Positions 9,349 to 17,613 of a stretch of 58,908 nt of DNA are shown in pieces; the stretch's first letter is position 1; each line of letters opens with the position of its first letter. The stretch spans positions 3,098-62,005 of the forward strand of contig NZ_JAABOS010000013.1 in NCBI RefSeq assembly GCF_010078235.1. Direction: 5' to 3'. Position numbers and translations under genes: made by a program. This stretch comes from Cognatundibacterium crateris. GTDB taxonomy: Bacteria; Pseudomonadota; Gammaproteobacteria; Burkholderiales; Burkholderiaceae_D. The notes beneath the pieces were generated by a model. The model made no database searches and was not told where the DNA came from. It was given only the letters and a program-made list of their open reading frames with translations.

Positions 9349-9523
9349 TTTCTGTACCCGACAGTAAATGAGGAAAAGTGCGTCAGGATTCAGCTTCTGC
9401 CACGGCTTAAACAGTGGAAAGGCTGATCCTGCCCCCTATCCTCTCAACATGTGCCGACAGCCAGCCAGAAGCCGTATCAGGTTCAGACTGAAGCCGTACA
9501 ACAGATGTGATGGTGAGTCAGTA

Positions 9524-9551
9524 CAGACCGCTGCAAACAATCAGCGGTCTG
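9524..9551 (-). promoter_or_regulatory. Intercistronic hairpin between livK and livH
   Basis: CAGACCGCTG (9524-9533) and CAGCGGTCTG (9542-9551) form a perfect 10-bp stem with an 8-base loop, 35 bases after the livK stop. No T-run follows on the minus strand, so it is unlikely to be a strong terminator. Such hairpins after genes for binding proteins commonly stabilise the upstream message so that the binding protein is made in excess over the membrane parts; that role is inferred here. Confidence 0.6.
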
Positions 9552-9585
9552 CACCACAAGGAAAATACCAGGAAAAACCAGCTGT

Positions 9586-10743
9586 TTATTTGGCCTGAAC
9601 GATGTGTCCGTTCTTGGCCTCACCCATGACCGGGATACCAGCTTTAATCGCTTCGTGATCGTCGTGGGTAAATGGTTTGCTGTAAGTCGTAACGACGCCA
9701 TCTACCTTTTCATTCAGGTTTTCCAGCGCCTCACGGACTTTTTCACCCTCAGTGGTGCCGGCCTGACGGATAGCTGCGGTCAACAGGTAGATCGAGTCAT
9801 AGCCTTGTGCAGCGGAGACAGGAGAAGGAATGCGCTCGACTTTATAAGACTTTTGATAGGCCTCGATGAATGCCTTACGTTTAGGCGTATTCGGCTCCTG
9901 GATAAAAGTCTGTGGCATAGTAGCGCCATCGCCATTTTTACCGGCATTGTCGAGGAAATTACCCATAGACAGAGTCCAGCTGCCTATCATCGGTACTTTC
10001 CAGCCCAGCTTTTCCATGCCATTGGCGATCTGCGCCAGCTCAGGTCCTATGCCATAGGTCAGCACGGCCTGTGCACCACCCTGCTTCGCCTTGAGCAATT
10101 GGGCCGTCATGTCCACATCCTTGATGTTGAACTTTTCGACTGCAACCGGCTTCACGCCTTTCACCGCCAGTGCTTTTTCCAGATCTTCGCGACCGAGCTG
10201 TCCATAGTTGGTAGAGTCAGCCAGAATCGCGACCTTGGTAAATTTGCGCTTGCCGACCGCTTCTTCCACGATCATGGCCGATTGTATGGTGTCATTGGCT
10301 GCAGTGCGGAAGATGTAGTTATCCTTGTGATCCGGTGGCAGAAATTGCTTGGTCACCACGCTGCCTGTCGCCACATTATTCATCACCGGAATTTTGGCTT
10401 CCTGGTAAAAACGCTGCGCAGCGAGCGCGACACCAGTGTTGATATAACCGACTGTAGCGACGACTTTTTCTTTATTAATCAATTCCTGTGCAACCTGCAC
10501 ACCGCGCTCATTCTTCGCTTCGTCATCACGTTCTACTAATTGAATCTGGCGTCCGAGCACACCGCCCTTCGCATTAATCTCAGCCACAGCCAGTTTGACG
10601 CCATCACGCATGGACACACCCATAGGCGCGGAGCCACCAGTGAATGGACCAGATACACCGATTTTGATCGGTTCAGCTGCCATACCGGCAGCAGACCAGC
10701 TAACTAATGCAGCAGCAATCAGGGATTTCATTTTGTAGGACAT
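9586..10743 (-). CDS. livK: Branched-chain amino acid ABC transporter, periplasmic binding protein LivK
   Basis: A 385-residue type I periplasmic binding protein. The signal peptide covers about residues 1-22 (cleavage after GMA), and the mature protein starts AEPIKIGVSGPFTGG, the usual start of the Leu/Ile/Val-binding fold. It delivers the ligand to LivH/LivM. The ATG at 10743 has GGAG six bases upstream. It is the first gene of livK-livH-livMG-livF. Ligand could be branched-chain amino acids or another small hydrophobic or amide compound, since the family is broad. Confidence 0.9.
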   Translation of the reverse strand: MSYKMKSLIAAALVSWSAAGMAAEPIKIGVSGPFTGGSAPMGVSMRDGVKLAVAEINAKGGVLGRQIQLVERDDEAKNERGVQVAQELINKEKVVATVGYINTGVALAAQRFYQEAKIPVMNNVATGSVVTKQFLPPDHKDNYIFRTAANDTIQSAMIVEEAVGKRKFTKVAILADSTNYGQLGREDLEKALAVKGVKPVAVEKFNIKDVDMTAQLLKAKQGGAQAVLTYGIGPELAQIANGMEKLGWKVPMIGSWTLSMGNFLDNAGKNGDGATMPQTFIQEPNTPKRKAFIEAYQKSYKVERIPSPVSAAQGYDSIYLLTAAIRQAGTTEGEKVREALENLNEKVDGVVTTYSKPFTHDDHEAIKAGIPVMGEAKNGHIVQAK

Positions 10744-11220
10744 GTCGGTCTCCAGAGTTTGGTGTTGTTTTACGACTTACCATTGCACTATTCATGCAAG
10801 CTCTCTTGTGTGGCTGTTCTGTGAATATGCGCTCCTTACAAATTAACAGAAATCTTCATGCCGCATTGCAACAAGATCTACTTAAGTGAAACTACGCAAT
10901 CCCCAACTCCAGGCTTTGGTACAGCAATACGAGCTTCTGCACAAAACCCGATGAGGCATAAATTGCTGCAAGCTAAAACAGTCAATCGTCTGGACTATCT
11001 GAGCCACTATTCCTTGCTGCGACAATTGTGCGTCGATCCCAGATGTATTGAATGAACATAAAAAAACAAGTTTATTAGCTTATGCAATTTATTGTTAAAA
11101 CCGCGGGTGACAGTCTGTACTTCTAAAAATAGTTGCCTAACATATTGATACAGGACAACAATTTTCTGAGTTTTAAGCAACTCAAGGCCAACAGCCATAA
11201 TTTGGGAAAATGGATGCGAT
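10744..11220. other. 477-bp divergent intergenic region, livK / chemoreceptor gene
   Basis: No convincing gene lies here. It must hold the livK promoter (minus) and the chemoreceptor promoter (plus). I found no strong sigma-70 pair for livK. A sigma-28-like pair is annotated separately near the plus-strand end. A short dyad TTGCAC-TATTC-ATGCAA lies about 40 bases before livK and could bind a regulator; its score by eye is modest. Confidence 0.6.
11174..11200 (+). promoter_or_regulatory. Candidate sigma-28 (FliA) promoter for the chemoreceptor gene
   Basis: TAAG (11174-11177), 16 bases, then GCCATAA (11194-11200) resembles the FliA consensus TAAA-N15-GCCGATAA. It sits about 20 bases before the start codon, which suits a short leader. 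Motility genes including chemoreceptors are often FliA-controlled. The match is imperfect. Confidence 0.4.
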
Positions 11221-13242
11221 ATGAAAACGCCTTCAAACAAGGAAAAGAAAATCGGGCAATTCCTCGGTGTCAGTGTATTCACCGGTGCAGTACTCGTATT
11301 TTTGATTTTCACCAGTGCAGTGGCCTACAGTCTCCACCGCTCTCAAGAGCAAGGTGCGATCAATGACATCACCGATTTACTTGATTCAATTAATGACAGC
11401 TTTGAAGTCTTTGACAGCGCAGTAAAAGCGGACGCTGAAAGAACAGGAAATAATTTTCGCGTTGAATTGGGTGAAAAATTGGCGGTTAATCCCGATCAAA
11501 AAATCAGTGTCGCCGGAAAAAGCATAGCTGCACTCACGCTGAATGAGCAGCTCATCAATAATCAGTATGAACAAGTCGACGCATTCACTGCCCGTACCGG
11601 TGCAATTGCGACTTTTTTCGTCAAGGATGGCAATGATTTTATCAGGGTCTCGACCTCCTTAAAAAAAGAGAACGGTGAGCGCGCAATCGGCACGGCACTG
11701 GATAAAGCACACCCAGCCTATCCCCTGCTCATGGAAGGAAAAAAATTCACCGGTGCCGCCAAACTGTTTGGCAAAAATTATATGACTTACTACAACCCAT
11801 TCATGGGTAGTGATGGAAAGCTGGCAGGCGCGATATTCATAGGTATCAATATCGACCCCACACTGAGCCTGCTCAAAGAAAAAATCAAAGCGATGAAAAT
11901 TAAGAGTACGGGTTATTTCTACGCGTTTGATATGAAAGATGGCAAGCAACAAGGGACACTGATGATACATCCCTCTGACGAAGGCAATAACATCCTTGAT
12001 TCGAAATCAGCTGATGGCCAGTTATTTGTGAAAACCATGCTGGAAAAAAAACAGGGATTGCTGCGTTACGACTCAGCCGACAGCAAACAGACGGATACAA
12101 AAGTTAAAGAAAAACTGCTTGTCTTCCGTACGATTCCCACCACGAAATGGATACTTGCCGGTAGCGTCAACAGTAGCGAGCTGGCGGAAGAGAGTATGCA
12201 ACAGATCATCTGGCTGGGTAGCTTAGCGATTACCCTGTTAGTTGCAGGCGGCCTGCTCTTTATGGCGATGGTAAGCCGCGTTGTAACACGCCCTCTTCAA
12301 CAGGCCACCGCCCTGGCTAATTCGCTGGCAAGCGGCGATCTGAGTCATCGAGTAGAAGCGAAGAGCGACAATGAAATAGGCAAAATGCTGACCGCAATGA
12401 ACGGCATAGGAGAAGGCTTAACGCAAGTCGTTCAGGAAGTGCGGACAGGATCTGCCAGCATACAGACTGCAGCCAGAGAAATTGCGAGCGGCAACGCCGA
12501 CTTATCAACGAGAACCGAAGTCCAGGCTGGCACTCTGGAAGAGACGGCCAGCTCCATGGAAGAGTTAACCTCTACGGTGCAACAAAATGCAGAAAATGCG
12601 AGAGAGGCTGATCGCTTTGTGAATTCTGCCACCGAAGTTGCAGAGCAAGCCGGACTCGTTGTCAGTCGCATGGTGGCAACCATGAATGATATCCGCGACA
12701 GCTCCAGAAAAGTCGAGGAAATTATTAATGTGATTAATGGCATTGCGTTCCAGACCAACATCCTTGCACTCAATGCAGCGGTAGAGGCTGCAAGAGCCGG
12801 TGAGCAGGGGCGCGGCTTTGCGGTGGTGGCGGGGGAAGTACGCAGCCTGGCCCAACGCGCATCGATTGCAGCTAAAGATATTCAGGGCTTGATCAATGAT
12901 TCCGTGAACAAAGTTGAATCAGGCAGCACGATGGCCAATGAGGCGGGACGTACCATGAGCAGGGTCGTCGAGGACATTCGTAAAGTTGCGAGTCTGGTCA
13001 ATGAAATCAGTAATGCGAGCAATGAACAAAGCACCGGTATACATCAGGTGAATGATGCCATCACGAATATGGATGAAATGACCCAGCAAAACTCAGCGCT
13101 GGTCGAACAGGCAGCCGCTGCTGCGGAAAGTATGCGGGAACAATCAGACCGGCTTTCTGAGCTGGTTGCCCAGTTTAAAACCGAAACAACTACAGCGAAT
13201 GTTGTACGTGTCTCAGGGCTGGATCGCAGGCAGCTCAGGTAG
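11221..13242 (+). CDS. Methyl-accepting chemotaxis protein with Cache-type sensor
   Basis: A 673-residue chemoreceptor. Order of parts: cytoplasmic tip, membrane segment 1 (about 15-37), a periplasmic region of about 290 residues resembling the Cache 3/Cache 2 fusion sensor, membrane segment 2 (about 329-350), a HAMP domain (about 350-403, VVTRPLQQATALANSLASGD) and a long coiled signalling domain. The CheA/CheW-contacting tip is seen at AFQTNILALNAAVEAARAGE, starting at residue 508. There is no C-terminal NWETF-like pentapeptide, so CheR/CheB tethering is not expected. The ligand is not predictable; small organic acids and amino acids are common for this sensor type. It is a single-gene unit between livK (divergent) and the DUF4197 gene (convergent). 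Confidence 0.93.
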   Translation: MKTPSNKEKKIGQFLGVSVFTGAVLVFLIFTSAVAYSLHRSQEQGAINDITDLLDSINDSFEVFDSAVKADAERTGNNFRVELGEKLAVNPDQKISVAGKSIAALTLNEQLINNQYEQVDAFTARTGAIATFFVKDGNDFIRVSTSLKKENGERAIGTALDKAHPAYPLLMEGKKFTGAAKLFGKNYMTYYNPFMGSDGKLAGAIFIGINIDPTLSLLKEKIKAMKIKSTGYFYAFDMKDGKQQGTLMIHPSDEGNNILDSKSADGQLFVKTMLEKKQGLLRYDSADSKQTDTKVKEKLLVFRTIPTTKWILAGSVNSSELAEESMQQIIWLGSLAITLLVAGGLLFMAMVSRVVTRPLQQATALANSLASGDLSHRVEAKSDNEIGKMLTAMNGIGEGLTQVVQEVRTGSASIQTAAREIASGNADLSTRTEVQAGTLEETASSMEELTSTVQQNAENAREADRFVNSATEVAEQAGLVVSRMVATMNDIRDSSRKVEEIINVINGIAFQTNILALNAAVEAARAGEQGRGFAVVAGEVRSLAQRASIAAKDIQGLINDSVNKVESGSTMANEAGRTMSRVVEDIRKVASLVNEISNASNEQSTGIHQVNDAITNMDEMTQQNSALVEQAAAAAESMREQSDRLSELVAQFKTETTTANVVRVSGLDRRQLR

Positions 13243-13253
13243 CCGGCGCAAGC

Positions 13254-13291
13254 GCCGCCGATAGTAAGCTGCACCAGCACTTATCGGCGGC
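13254..13291. terminator. Hairpin at the 3' end of the chemoreceptor gene
   Basis: GCCGCCGATA (13254-13263) and TATCGGCGGC (13282-13291) form a perfect 10-bp stem around an 18-base loop, starting 11 bases after the stop codon. There is no T-tract. It lies between two convergent genes and probably marks transcript ends. Confidence 0.5.
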
Positions 13292-13338
13292 AAGCAGCAA
13301 TAATTAGGGACTGTTGCCTATCACGGCGCGGCAAGATT

Positions 13339-14052
13339 TTATTTGAGCAGACTAAATACTTTGCTGATCGCTTTACTGCCTGCACCCAGTGGATCCTGAC
13401 GTATTGCTTTCTCTTCTTCAGCAATCATCAAATACAAACCGTCTAAAGCTTTTTGTGTGACGTAGCCTTCGACCGTTGCTTCCTGCTCAGATACCGCACC
13501 CAGCTTTTGCGCCTGGCCCATTACGCTATTGTATTTCGCCGACAATCCCGCTTTATCGGTAACACCTTTCACAATAGGTCGGAATTGCTGCATCAGCGGT
13601 GAGGCAGTTTTTTGTTTAAAGAAATCAGTCACCGATGTTTCACCACCGGTCAAAATGTTTTTCGCATCAGTCAGCGTCATCGATTTGACTGCATTCACCA
13701 GCAAGGGTTTTGCCATAGGAACTGCCGCTTCAGCCGCACGGTTCATAGAAACGACCAGTTCATCTAACTGCTGACCCTTACCAGTCATCTTCAATATTGG
13801 TCTGACTTGTTCCAATAAACCGGGCAATTGAATTTTGACTTTATCGTTATTCAAAAAACCGTTCTCCACGCCCAGCTTAGCAACTGCAGCCACCGAGCCC
13901 TTATCCAGTGCGGCCTTCAGCCCGGTACTCGCATCCTGATTACTCAGATCGCTGAATGACAGTGCGCTGACGCTGAAGCTTGCAACCAGCAGGCTGGTCG
14001 TAAATACGGCTTTCACAGATTTTTTTGAATTGGCATTTGAAAAAAGATTCAT
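13339..14052 (-). CDS. DUF4197 family exported protein
   Basis: A 237-residue protein with an N-terminal signal-like hydrophobic stretch (TSLLVASFSVSALS) and a mature part matching my recollection of the DUF4197 family: FSDLSNQDASTGLKAAL, GVENGFLNNDKVKIQLP, and a C-terminal GLYLMIAEEEKAIRQDP. Function of the family is unknown; it is usually predicted periplasmic. The frame is open to 14112, but the ATG at 14052 has an AGGAG site and keeps the gene clear of the upstream dgt coding region, which ends 13 bases before it. That spacing suggests co-transcription with dgt. Confidence 0.75.
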   Translation of the reverse strand: MNLFSNANSKKSVKAVFTTSLLVASFSVSALSFSDLSNQDASTGLKAALDKGSVAAVAKLGVENGFLNNDKVKIQLPGLLEQVRPILKMTGKGQQLDELVVSMNRAAEAAVPMAKPLLVNAVKSMTLTDAKNILTGGETSVTDFFKQKTASPLMQQFRPIVKGVTDKAGLSAKYNSVMGQAQKLGAVSEQEATVEGYVTQKALDGLYLMIAEEEKAIRQDPLGAGSKAISKVFSLLK

Positions 14053-14065
14053 AAGAACTCCTGCA

Positions 14066-15208
14066 TTAACTTTCATGGATAGAGAATAAACGACGATGTT
14101 CGCGCATCGCATAGCGGTCGGTCATACCGGCAATATAATCCGCAATTTTTCTGGCCTGTACCTGCGTATCATCTTTGCGCTGATTCTGATAATCAGGCGG
14201 CAGCAAACCTGGCTCCTGCATCAAGGCATCAAATAATTCACGTACCACGCGGCGGGCTTTCGATGTCATGCGGTTCACCTGATAGTGGCGATACAAGTGC
14301 TGAAATAAAAAATGCTTCAACTCGCTGGCTTGTAAGTGTACAGCATCAGAGAATGCAATCAGTTTTGGCGCTGCTCTGACATCTTCTATCGTCTTTGGCG
14401 CCACATCCAGAATACGCGCCTGCGAGGTCGAGATCAGATCCGTAATCAGCGTATTGATCATACGCCGTATCGTCTCAGAGATAGCGCGCCTGCCTTGAAT
14501 TCCAGGATACATCGTTTCCACTATTTGACGATGCTGCGCATATAGGCTGACTTGCATCATCTGCTGCTCACTTAATAAATTTGAGCGTATACCATCATCA
14601 ATATCATGGTTGTTATAGGCGATCTCATCTGCCAGATTCGTCAGCTGGGCCTCCAGCGAGGGTTGCGTTTTTTCGATGAAACGCAAACCCAGGTCGCCGA
14701 GTTGCCGAGCATTCGTGAGCGAGCAATGCTTGAGTATGCCTTCTCGTGTTTCGAAGCATAAGTTCAAGCCATTAAACGCAGCATAGCGCTCCTCCAGTGC
14801 ATCGACGATACGCAAGCTCTGCAGATTATGTTCGAATCCACCATAACCCTCCATACAGCTATTTAAGGCATCCTGCCCGGCATGACCGAAAGGCGTATGG
14901 CCCAGGTCATGCGCCAGTGCGATGGCTTCAACCAGATCTTCATTCAAACGCAAATTGCGTGCGATTGAGCGACCAATCTGAGCCACCTCCAGGCTATGCG
15001 TGAGGCGGGTGCGGAATAAATCACCTTCATGATTCACAAACACCTGGGTCTTATATTCCAGCCGGCGAAAAGCTGAGCAATGGATGATGCGATCACGGTC
15101 ACGCTGAAACTCACTGCGTGTATCGGAACCGGGCTCAATAAAAAGCCGCCCTCGCGAACTCGCAGACTGGGCGGCATAGGAAGCTAAATGCGTGTCGGAA
15201 AACATCAT
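14066..15208 (-). CDS. dgt: Deoxyguanosinetriphosphate triphosphohydrolase-like protein
   Basis: A 380-residue HD-domain enzyme. Family members cut dNTPs to the deoxynucleoside and tripolyphosphate. Metal ligands are recognisable at His71 ([10 protein letters not shown]), His100-Asp101 ([14 protein letters not shown]) and the downstream Asp in [15 protein letters not shown]. The length is that of the shorter dGTPase-like group rather than the 505-residue E. coli Dgt, so the preferred nucleotide is uncertain. The start lies 2 bases after the aroKB stop, with two consecutive ATGs and no strong ribosome binding site. It is therefore probably translationally coupled to aroKB. Confidence 0.88.
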   Translation of the reverse strand: MMFSDTHLASYAAQSASSRGRLFIEPGSDTRSEFQRDRDRIIHCSAFRRLEYKTQVFVNHEGDLFRTRLTHSLEVAQIGRSIARNLRLNEDLVEAIALAHDLGHTPFGHAGQDALNSCMEGYGGFEHNLQSLRIVDALEERYAAFNGLNLCFETREGILKHCSLTNARQLGDLGLRFIEKTQPSLEAQLTNLADEIAYNNHDIDDGIRSNLLSEQQMMQVSLYAQHRQIVETMYPGIQGRRAISETIRRMINTLITDLISTSQARILDVAPKTIEDVRAAPKLIAFSDAVHLQASELKHFLFQHLYRHYQVNRMTSKARRVVRELFDALMQEPGLLPPDYQNQRKDDTQVQARKIADYIAGMTDRYAMREHRRLFSIHES

Positions 15209-15210
15209 CG

Positions 15211-16890
15211 TCAGGGCAGAATACTATGACTTAAAGTCTCTAATAATTTGTCCTTGGGTGCAGATGTAATATGAGCGCAGCCAAGGGGCTTGAGCAGTAT
15301 GAACTTAATCTGCCCTCCTTCATTTTTCTTATCTACTTCCATCAAATCCAGCCAGCGTTCAATTCCCAAATCAGGTGCGGTGACCGGCAGGCCTGCATCT
15401 TCCACCAGTTGCTTAATCCGGGTGCGCGACACAAAATCCAGATAACCCAGACGACAGGATAAATCTGCTGCCATCACCATACCGCAACCCACTGCCTCAC
15501 CATGCAACCAGTTACCATAGCCCATACCAGATTCAATCGCATGACCGAAAGTGTGGCCAAAGTTCAGTATGGCACGCAAACCACCTTCGCGCTCATCCTG
15601 GCGCACAACCTCAGCTTTGATTTCACAGGAGCGTGCTACTGCATAAGCAAGTGCGGCCGGATCTTTGGCGCGCAACGCCTCTATATTTTTTTCTATCCAG
15701 ACAAAAAAATCCGTATCAATAATCGCGCCGTGTTTAATGACTTCGGCGAGTCCTGCCGACAATTCTTTATCGGGCAAGGTATTGAGGGTCGCTGTATCGG
15801 CGAGCACCGCTTGTGGCTGATAAAACGCACCTATCATGTTTTTTCCCAACGGATGATTGATACCGGTTTTACCTCCCACTGATGAATCCACCTGTGACAG
15901 TAAAGTGGTCGGTATCTGCACGAACGGAACACCGCGCATAAATGCAGAAGCGGCAAATCCCGTCATATCACCAATCACGCCACCACCTAAAGCAATCAGG
16001 CAGGTTTTTCGGTCGCATTTTTGTTCCAGCAAATGATCGAAAATCTGCATCAGGGTAGTCCAATGCTTATGCTCTTCTCCATCCGGCAAAATCACGGCAG
16101 ACACGGTCTTACCGATATCCTGCAGTTGCTGCTGCAAAGCAGACAGATAGAGCGGCGCAACGACGGTATTAGTCACTATCACGACGCGCTTTGCTTGTAT
16201 CGCTTTTGTCAGGATAGGCGCGTCATTCAGCAAATGCTGACCAATATAGATAGGGTAGCTACGCTCACCCAGATTGACATGCAAGGTTTGAATGCCTGCA
16301 TTGCTGCTCAAAGCAGAGCTTATAGATGATACGGAATTATTCATAACTGTCGCCGTCAGTTGCGGCACATCGGGACTGGGAGTAGGAAGTTTATCAAGAA
16401 TATGTTGCACCAGATGCTGCACATTCGGGCGACCGGTTTCAATCACGACATGGGCAATTTCCTGATACAGGGGATGGCGCTGCGCCTCAAGCTCTTCCAG
16501 TTTTTTACGTGGATCAGGCGTGCGCAACAAAGGGCGGTTCTTATCGTTGCGGGTGCGTTGCAAAATGCTGTGTATGCTGGCACGAAGATAAATCACGGTG
16601 CCGCGCTGCTCCAGCAAACGCCGGCTTTCGGGGTTCAGGATGGCGCCACCACCGGTGGCCAGTATGATGTTGTCTTGCGCAGTCAGATCGCGAATGACAT
16701 CGGCTTCACGCTGACGGAAACTGGCTTCGCCTTCAATCTCAAAAATGACAGGAATCGAGACGCCGGTTCGCGCCTCGATTTCATGGTCTGAATCAATAAA
16801 GCGTTTATTGAGTTTTTTTGCCAGGGCCCGGCCGACCGTGGTCTTACCGGAGCCCATCAATCCCACCAGGAAAATACTACCGTAACTCAT
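15211..16890 (-). CDS. aroKB: Bifunctional shikimate kinase / 3-dehydroquinate synthase (AroK-AroB fusion)
   Basis: A 559-residue protein joining two shikimate-pathway enzymes. Residues 1-170 are shikimate kinase: P-loop GLMGSGKTT (10-18), substrate Asp33 and Asp35, Arg59, GGGA at 80-83, and the lid Arg119. A Pro/Ser-rich linker spans about 170-196. Residues 197-559 are dehydroquinate synthase: [19 protein letters not shown], the [13 protein letters not shown] stretch, and the zinc ligands in AEVIKH and [11 protein letters not shown]. Both halves are full length with active-site residues intact. The enzymes catalyse non-consecutive steps (second and fifth) of chorismate synthesis in the cytosol. 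In related bacteria these are usually neighbouring separate genes downstream of pilQ. Confidence 0.92.
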   Translation of the reverse strand: MSYGSIFLVGLMGSGKTTVGRALAKKLNKRFIDSDHEIEARTGVSIPVIFEIEGEASFRQREADVIRDLTAQDNIILATGGGAILNPESRRLLEQRGTVIYLRASIHSILQRTRNDKNRPLLRTPDPRKKLEELEAQRHPLYQEIAHVVIETGRPNVQHLVQHILDKLPTPSPDVPQLTATVMNNSVSSISSALSSNAGIQTLHVNLGERSYPIYIGQHLLNDAPILTKAIQAKRVVIVTNTVVAPLYLSALQQQLQDIGKTVSAVILPDGEEHKHWTTLMQIFDHLLEQKCDRKTCLIALGGGVIGDMTGFAASAFMRGVPFVQIPTTLLSQVDSSVGGKTGINHPLGKNMIGAFYQPQAVLADTATLNTLPDKELSAGLAEVIKHGAIIDTDFFVWIEKNIEALRAKDPAALAYAVARSCEIKAEVVRQDEREGGLRAILNFGHTFGHAIESGMGYGNWLHGEAVGCGMVMAADLSCRLGYLDFVSRTRIKQLVEDAGLPVTAPDLGIERWLDLMEVDKKNEGGQIKFILLKPLGCAHITSAPKDKLLETLSHSILP

Positions 16891-17105
16891 TGCACCAATA
16901 CCTTCTGCACGAAATCAACAAGAAAGAAATGTCCCAGGCTACTTTCTTCACGGGAGCGAATCGGAGGCAGTCGTATTGCTTTACTCTGCCAATTCTGATT
17001 AGACAGCGTTTCAACGATTTCACTGTCTTACTTTAGTCGGACAAGTTCATTCTGTTCTCCTATCAAGACTGAAGTCTGATCTGAGTATTGAATTCTGTTT
17101 TCTCT

Positions 17106-17133
17106 ATTTTCAATATCACTGAATATTGAAAAT
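17106..17133. repeat. Perfect 11-bp AT-rich inverted repeat
   Basis: ATTTTCAATAT (17106-17116) and ATATTGAAAAT (17123-17133) are exact reverse complements around CACTGA. It lies about 220 bases upstream of aroKB. It could be an operator-like site or a DNA cruciform. It is too AT-rich to be a strong RNA terminator. Confidence 0.6.
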
Positions 17134-17464
17134 GCCAAATTTTGGTATGCACATCTTAATATTGTCATGCCTATTGAGGGAGCCGGCTGACAAATCAATG
17201 CAAAGCGTTCAAGCATGTTTGGAACGAAAAATCCCAACTCAGCTGACCATCTTTTCATACCAAAGCCTTATACGACAGTATCGCATAAGATGCTGCATCT
17301 ATGGCAGCAGATGAAAAAATTGCAGGAATAAGATGGGCTAATACGAAAGAAACGAGGCTCAAGACCCAGGTGACAGGGGAAGTTGTGGAAGATGACTCAG
17401 GCGAATCAAACGAATTTACTGCATCCCAGAGCCTGACAAGGAAAGTAAGACAAATCGACCTGCG

Positions 17465-17498
17465 AAAAGCAGACTGCCTGCGTGTAGCAGGCAGTCTG
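17465..17498 (-). terminator. Probable terminator downstream of the Ig-like lipoprotein gene
   Basis: CAGACTGCCTGC (17470-17481) and GCAGGCAGTCTG (17487-17498) make a perfect 12-bp stem with a 5-base loop. On the minus strand it is followed by CTTTT. It lies 115 bases after the lipoprotein stop codon. The T-tract is short but the stem is very stable. Confidence 0.65.
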
Positions 17499-17613
17499 GA
17501 AGACTCGCAAAAACGGTATGAATATTCACCTAACTACTGCGAGTAATTACCGTCCGATATGAGTCTTAGATATCGATTTCCGGAGGGAAAAATTTCACAT
17601 CAAACCATATAGA

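Larger units (their letters stand above)
16891..17613. other. 723-bp intergenic region between aroKB and the Ig-like lipoprotein gene
   Basis: No supportable gene. The frames present (for example 17028-17258 minus and 17301-17546 plus) resemble nothing I know and lack convincing start signals. The region must contain the aroKB promoter. It holds an AT-rich 28-base palindrome at 17106-17133 and a terminator-like hairpin at 17465-17498, both listed separately. A five-codon frame on the minus strand (start at about 17050) has a good AGGAG site but nothing else to support it. Confidence 0.6.

Noticed and set aside
17028..17258. 76-codon minus-strand frame between aroKB and the lipoprotein gene
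   Set aside because: No recognisable family, no strong ribosome binding site, and it contains the AT-rich palindrome. I could not support it as a gene.
17301..17546. 81-codon plus-strand frame in the same gap
   Set aside because: It spans the perfect terminator-like hairpin at 17470-17498 and has no family features.
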